DNA from: SHYR01 sp036013055
Lineage (GTDB): Bacteria > Chloroflexota > Dehalococcoidia > UBA2979
Direction: 5' to 3'
NCBI GenBank assembly: GCA_036013055.1
Contig: DASCQM010000001.1
Span: 1-64,000, forward strand
DNA: 64,000 nucleotides
Made by a program: the position numbers and the translations under genes. Position 1 is the first letter of the stretch. The number at the start of each line of letters is the position of its first letter. The notes under the pieces are model-generated. The model did no database searches. It was not told the origin of the DNA and saw only the letters and a program-made list of their open reading frames with translations. Shown here in pieces: positions 59,293 through 64,000 of the stretch.

Positions 59293-60045
59293 ATGGGACC
59301 AGAACTGTTCGGCGTCGGTGCTGCTGAGGCCGTCCTCGTATTTGTGATCGCGCTGATCCTCGTCGGACCTCAGCGTTTTCCGGAAATCGCTCGCCAGAGC
59401 GGCCGGTGGTATCAGGTCGCGCGCCGCTACACCGCCGAAGTGACGAAGGACGTGCGCGGCGCGATCGACGATCTCGAGGAGGAAGTGAAGGCCGAGACCG
59501 CCGACCTCCGGGAGGTCCGCACGATCGGCGAGGAACTCGAAACCGGTGTGCAGGCTACCGGCGACGATCTTGATGCCATCGGCGATGACGTTGAGGCGTC
59601 GACGGGTGCAACGCCTGCACCAGCGCCCGCGCCCAGCGCCAGCCGCGCTGTATCGTCCGGCACCGCCGGCCCACCGGTACGCTCGGACAAGATGCCGCCC
59701 AAGCCCCCGCGCCAAGAGCGCCCGACAGAGCCCGAAGCAGCCGACAACGCGCCTCCGACCGCGCAACCAGCCGCATCGGCAGACGCCCAACCCTCGCAGG
59801 CTGCACCCGCGCCAACCGCAGCACCGCAAGCTGACGAGTCCGCTGAGAGCGGCGGCGAAACGACGAGCGAGCGGCTGACGTCGGGCACGGTCGGGCCACC
59901 GGCGCGCTCCGACAAGATGCCACCCAAGCCCCCGCGCCGCGAGCGCCCTACACCGCCGACTGCCGCGAACGCGCCCGAGTCCGAGTCGGATGAACCCTCA
60001 GAGAACGGCGTCTCCGCACGCTCGGGCAGCAGTAGCGACAGCTAG
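59293..60045 (+). CDS. tatB: Twin-arginine translocase subunit TatB-like, with repeat-bearing C-terminal tail
   Basis: A 250-residue protein. The short N-terminal membrane helix, the hinge LVGPQRFPEIARQSGRW and the following amphipathic helix match TatA/TatB; the GPQRFPE hinge favours TatB. The tail after residue 110 is Pro/Ala-rich and disordered and contains two copies of a segment SGTxGPPxRSDKMPPKPPR followed by ERPT, about 80 residues apart. It is coupled to tatC five bases downstream. Confidence 0.88.
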   Translation: MGPELFGVGAAEAVLVFVIALILVGPQRFPEIARQSGRWYQVARRYTAEVTKDVRGAIDDLEEEVKAETADLREVRTIGEELETGVQATGDDLDAIGDDVEASTGATPAPAPAPSASRAVSSGTAGPPVRSDKMPPKPPRQERPTEPEAADNAPPTAQPAASADAQPSQAAPAPTAAPQADESAESGGETTSERLTSGTVGPPARSDKMPPKPPRRERPTPPTAANAPESESDEPSENGVSARSGSSSDS

Positions 60046-60050
60046 CGAGC

Positions 60051-60818
60051 GTGACTACCGACGCACCGGCCGCTGACGCCCCCGGGAACGATCCCCCCGC
60101 GGGCGGCGGCATGTCGCTACTGGAGCATCTGCTCGAACTTCGTTCCCGCGTCACGTGGATGGCCGTCGCCGTCCTCGCCGGGATGATCGTCTTCTTCATC
60201 CCACCGGTCGGCTTCGGCACGATCGAATTCCTAAAGGAGCCGGCACTCAAGGAGAACCCCGACTTCATGCTCCAGGCGATTTCGCCGATGGAGAACATCG
60301 TGGCGTACTTCCGCGTCGCCCTGCTCGGCGGCATCGCGATCGGCATGCCGGTCGTGATCTACCAGGTGATGCGCTTCATCCACCCCGCACTCGAACCGGG
60401 CGAGAAGAAATGGATCTACCCGATCGTGGTCGGGTCGTCGCTCGCCTTCATCGGCGGGCTGGCCTTCGGCTACTACATCGTGCTGCGCTTCGCCTTCGGA
60501 TTTCTCGGCAAGTTCGGACAGGACTTTGCGGAGATCAACTGGACCGTGACGAACTACATCGACCTCACGACCCGCCTGCTCTTCGTCATGGGCTTCGTCT
60601 TCGAGACGCCGATCTTCATCATGGGTCTGGCCAAGTTCGGCGTGGTGAACGCGCGCATGCTGCTCGGCTTCTGGCGCTATGCGATCGTGATCGCGTTCGC
60701 CTTCTCGGCGATCGCGACACCGACGCCCGACCCAATCGTGCAGTCGCTCGTCGCCGTGCCGATGGTGGTGCTCTACTTCGTTGGCATCGCACTCGCATGG
60801 CTCGTACGTCGCGACTAA
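60051..60818 (+). CDS. tatC: Sec-independent translocase protein TatC
   Basis: A 255-residue inner-membrane protein with six helices that recognises twin-arginine signal peptides. MSLLEHLLELRSRVTW is the conserved start region, ENIVAYFRVALLGGIAIGMPVVIYQ and FETPIFIMGLAKFGVV are family motifs. GTG 60051 is used here; ATG 60111 just before SLLEHL is an alternative. Confidence 0.94.
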   Translation: MTTDAPAADAPGNDPPAGGGMSLLEHLLELRSRVTWMAVAVLAGMIVFFIPPVGFGTIEFLKEPALKENPDFMLQAISPMENIVAYFRVALLGGIAIGMPVVIYQVMRFIHPALEPGEKKWIYPIVVGSSLAFIGGLAFGYYIVLRFAFGFLGKFGQDFAEINWTVTNYIDLTTRLLFVMGFVFETPIFIMGLAKFGVVNARMLLGFWRYAIVIAFAFSAIATPTPDPIVQSLVAVPMVVLYFVGIALAWLVRRD

Positions 60819-60836
60819 TAGCGGATAAACCGTATA

Positions 60837-60848
60837 TGCGAATTCGCA
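60837..60848. promoter_or_regulatory. 12-bp palindrome upstream of udg promoter
   Basis: TGCGAATTCGCA, a perfect palindrome six bases before the -35 of the udg promoter; a possible operator for a DNA-damage or other regulator. Confidence 0.4.
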
Positions 60849-60854
60849 GACACA

Positions 60855-60884
60855 TTGCGACCCCGCATCGTGCGGTGCTACGCT
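60855..60884 (+). promoter_or_regulatory. Promoter of udg
   Basis: TTGCGA (60855-60860), 18-bp spacer, TACGCT (60879-60884), the same -10 as the his promoter. The udg GTG lies 29 bases downstream with AAGGG before it. Confidence 0.6.
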
Positions 60885-60913
60885 TCTCATGACTCCCCAG
60901 CGAAGGGTCGCCC

Positions 60914-61477
60914 GTGTCTGAAATCGGGTCTGACTTCATCGAACTCTACGAGGAGATAGCCGACTGTCCGAATTGCGCACTGGCCCGTCAACGAACGCAG
61001 ACTGTCCCCGGCTCCGGGCCGGCTTCAGCCGAGATCATGTTCATCGGCGAGGCGCCGGGAGCGCGCGAGGACGAGCAGGGCTTCCCGTTCGTCGGACCGT
61101 CGGGCAAGTTCCTCGACGATCTGCTCGCATCGATCGGGCTCTCTCGCGAGACCGTCTACATCTGCAACGTCGTGAAGTGCCGCCCGCCGGACAATCGCGA
61201 CCCACAGCCCGAGGAGATCGCAGCCTGCAAACCGTTCCTCAACCGCCAGATCGAGATCATCTCTCCGAAGGTGATCGTTACGCTTGGCCGCTTCTCGATG
61301 GCTCCCTGGTTCCCGGACACGACGATCGGTCGCGTGCACGGTCAGCCGATCGAGGTCGACGGACGATTCATCGTCCCGATGTACCATCCCGCCGCCGCAC
61401 TGCATCGCGGCAGCCTGCGAGGAGAGATCGAGGCCGACTTCGCGCGGCTGCCGGAGCTGCTGAAGCAGGCGATCTGA
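60914..61477 (+). CDS. udg: Uracil-DNA glycosylase, family 4 (iron-sulfur)
   Basis: A 187-residue glycosylase removing uracil from DNA. The four cluster Cys are visible at about 18, 21, 89 and 105 (DCPNC; VKCRPPDNRDPQPEEIAAC). Active-site motif A reads GEAPGAREDEQG and motif B MYHPAAALH. Start GTG 60914. It lies between tatC and rnj with its own promoter. Confidence 0.93.
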   Translation: MSEIGSDFIELYEEIADCPNCALARQRTQTVPGSGPASAEIMFIGEAPGAREDEQGFPFVGPSGKFLDDLLASIGLSRETVYICNVVKCRPPDNRDPQPEEIAACKPFLNRQIEIISPKVIVTLGRFSMAPWFPDTTIGRVHGQPIEVDGRFIVPMYHPAAALHRGSLRGEIEADFARLPELLKQAI

Positions 61478-61529
61478 TGCCGGCTTGCCGCACCCTCGAT
61501 GCGAGCGCGACCAGCGGGAGCGCGGGCCA

Positions 61530-63185
<1,656 letters not shown>

Positions 63186-63248
63186 TCCAGCACCATCGTG
63201 GATGCCGGCCCTGGCGGGACGCGGGCATCTACTAGAGGAGTTGAGCTG

Positions 63249-64000
63249 ATGGCTCGAACAAGCACCCGCCGCAGTCGAGGTCAGACCGCCAGCAAGCGCG
63301 CGTCGAAGCCTGTCCCGGACATCACGACGGTCGGCCGTTTCTTCTTCCGCCCGGAAGTCGTCGGGACGGCACTTGTCGTCCTCGCCGCCGCATGGGTACC
63401 TACCCTGCTGCCGCTCGCCGGAGTACTCGACGACGCGCGCGACGCGATCGTGCGATCGCTCGGACTGCATGCTTTCACGCTCACGCTCGTGATCACGTTC
63501 GCCGGCATCGTCCTGGCGTTGCGACGTGGCGAGTGGCTCAACCAACATCGACGTCACGTGCTCGGCGTGCTGGTGCTGCTGGTCTTCGCCTCGGGGCTGC
63601 TCGGCCGCTGGTACCCACAGGCGCAGGTCGGCTCCGTCGATCTGATGACGCACTCCGCAGGTGGCGACGGCGGGAAGTTCCTCACGTCGGCACCCTTGAG
63701 CGTGCTCGGCTGGCTGATGTTGCTGCCGGTCGGCTTTGCGCTGCTCTGGCCGCGCACGGCCGCGCGGATCCTGCGCGCGACGCCCGGCGTCGTTGGTCGC
63801 GGGCTCGCCACGTCCTGGCATGCGTTCTGGCGGCTCGGCCTGCATCGAGCGGCCGGCAACGCGATCGCAGCGCCGTTCCGTAGCTTCGCTCGCGCCCGAC
63901 GGCTGGCCGCCGATGCCCCCTTGCCCGATCCATCGTCCGACCAGCAGTCCGACTTCCGCCCCCTCGCCGGCGACCCCGAGCCCTCGCTCGCCGAAGCGGT
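63249..64000 (+). CDS. ftsK: FtsK/SpoIIIE-type DNA translocase, N-terminal part, runs off window
   Basis: At least 250 residues, open at the right edge. Start ATG 63249 follows GAGGAG. A basic N-terminus (ARTSTRRSRGQTASKRASK) is followed by about four membrane segments (VVGTALVVLAAAWVPTLLPL; FTLTLVITFAGIVLAL; HVLGVLVLLVFASGLLG; VLGWLMLLPVGFALLW) and then a Pro/Asp/Ser linker. This is the plan of FtsK N-domains, and rnj-ftsK neighbourhoods are known. The motor domain lies outside the window, so the call depends on layout. Confidence 0.7.
   Translation, partial: MARTSTRRSRGQTASKRASKPVPDITTVGRFFFRPEVVGTALVVLAAAWVPTLLPLAGVLDDARDAIVRSLGLHAFTLTLVITFAGIVLALRRGEWLNQHRRHVLGVLVLLVFASGLLGRWYPQAQVGSVDLMTHSAGGDGGKFLTSAPLSVLGWLMLLPVGFALLWPRTAARILRATPGVVGRGLATSWHAFWRLGLHRAAGNAIAAPFRSFARARRLAADAPLPDPSSDQQSDFRPLAGDPEPSLAEA

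Noticed and set aside
60889..60921. Ten-codon ORF between the udg promoter and its GTG, overlapping the start
   Set aside because: The ATG is only four bases after the -10, so it would be at or before the transcript start; no ribosome site.

Overview
This 64 kb window is a GC-rich (roughly 63-65% by eye) bacterial chromosome segment, packed with short-gap or overlapping genes, many starting with GTG. The combination of features points to a member of Chloroflexota, most plausibly Dehalococcoidia/SAR202-like: a tmRNA tag of the form GENELALAA (close to the tag I recall for Dehalococcoides), LL-diaminopimelate aminotransferase (DapL), an archaeal-type phosphoglycerate mutase, a HisZ-dependent histidine pathway, a KorAB-type 2-oxoacid:ferredoxin oxidoreductase, and an RNase J next to an FtsK-like start. 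This placement is inference; no 16S rRNA or tRNA gene lies in the window.

Layout. 1-5.3 kb: 5-prime part of a DUF262 gene ending at the left edge, then ssrA (tmRNA) and smpB, a C-terminal processing protease, an AT-richer islet with an orphan lipoprotein that looks like an M23 peptidase without its metal ligands, and a Bcp peroxiredoxin. 5.4-20.6 kb: an alpha/beta hydrolase, an MFS exporter, an Lrp-type sensor domain, KorAB, a PTPS-III-like pterin enzyme, several small unknowns, a giant orphan FtsX-type permease, a THUMP-like methyltransferase and HflX. 20.7-32.4 kb (minus strand): dapL, GNAT, dapF, miaA, tpiA, apgM, pgk, a polyprenyl diphosphate synthase, a penicillin-acylase-family hydrolase, rpiB and tsaC. 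32.5-38.9 kb (plus strand): a purine run guaA-purD-purE-cupin-purB-purC-purS. 38.9-46.9 kb (minus strand): a HisN-like phosphatase, pyroglutamyl peptidase, then the histidine operon hisZ-hisG-(PLC-like hydrolase)-hisD-hisC-hisB, read from right to left. 46.9-54.5 kb: birA, a tiny candidate gene, a class III aminotransferase, murE, a flavin-fold protein, RNase P RNA and modABC. 54.5-64 kb: a serine recombinase with a degenerate catalytic domain, then a plus-strand run yceD-rpmF-fabD-fabG-nusB-acpP-tatB-tatC-udg-rnj-ftsK.

How it fits together. The his operon is the most interesting part. Its 265-nt leader holds a promoter, a 27-codon leader ORF with two His codons, and mutually exclusive hairpins ending in a U6 terminator, i.e. 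a complete ribosome-mediated attenuator. The hisG it controls encodes two fused HisG domains whose conserved motifs have decayed in a complementary way. A metal-dependent hydrolase is translationally coupled inside the same operon. Diaminopimelate genes (dapL, dapF) and a MurE with a DAP-type motif suggest a lysine/peptidoglycan route through meso-DAP. Several genes (his leader, tatB, the FtsX permease, apgM, murE, modA) have a -10-like hexamer only 6-8 nt before the start codon and no Shine-Dalgarno, which suggests leaderless mRNAs; other genes have strong Shine-Dalgarno sites. A 22-codon ORF at 47801-47869 with a consensus-like promoter, a near-perfect Shine-Dalgarno and a downstream hairpin is a good candidate for an undescribed small protein or leader.
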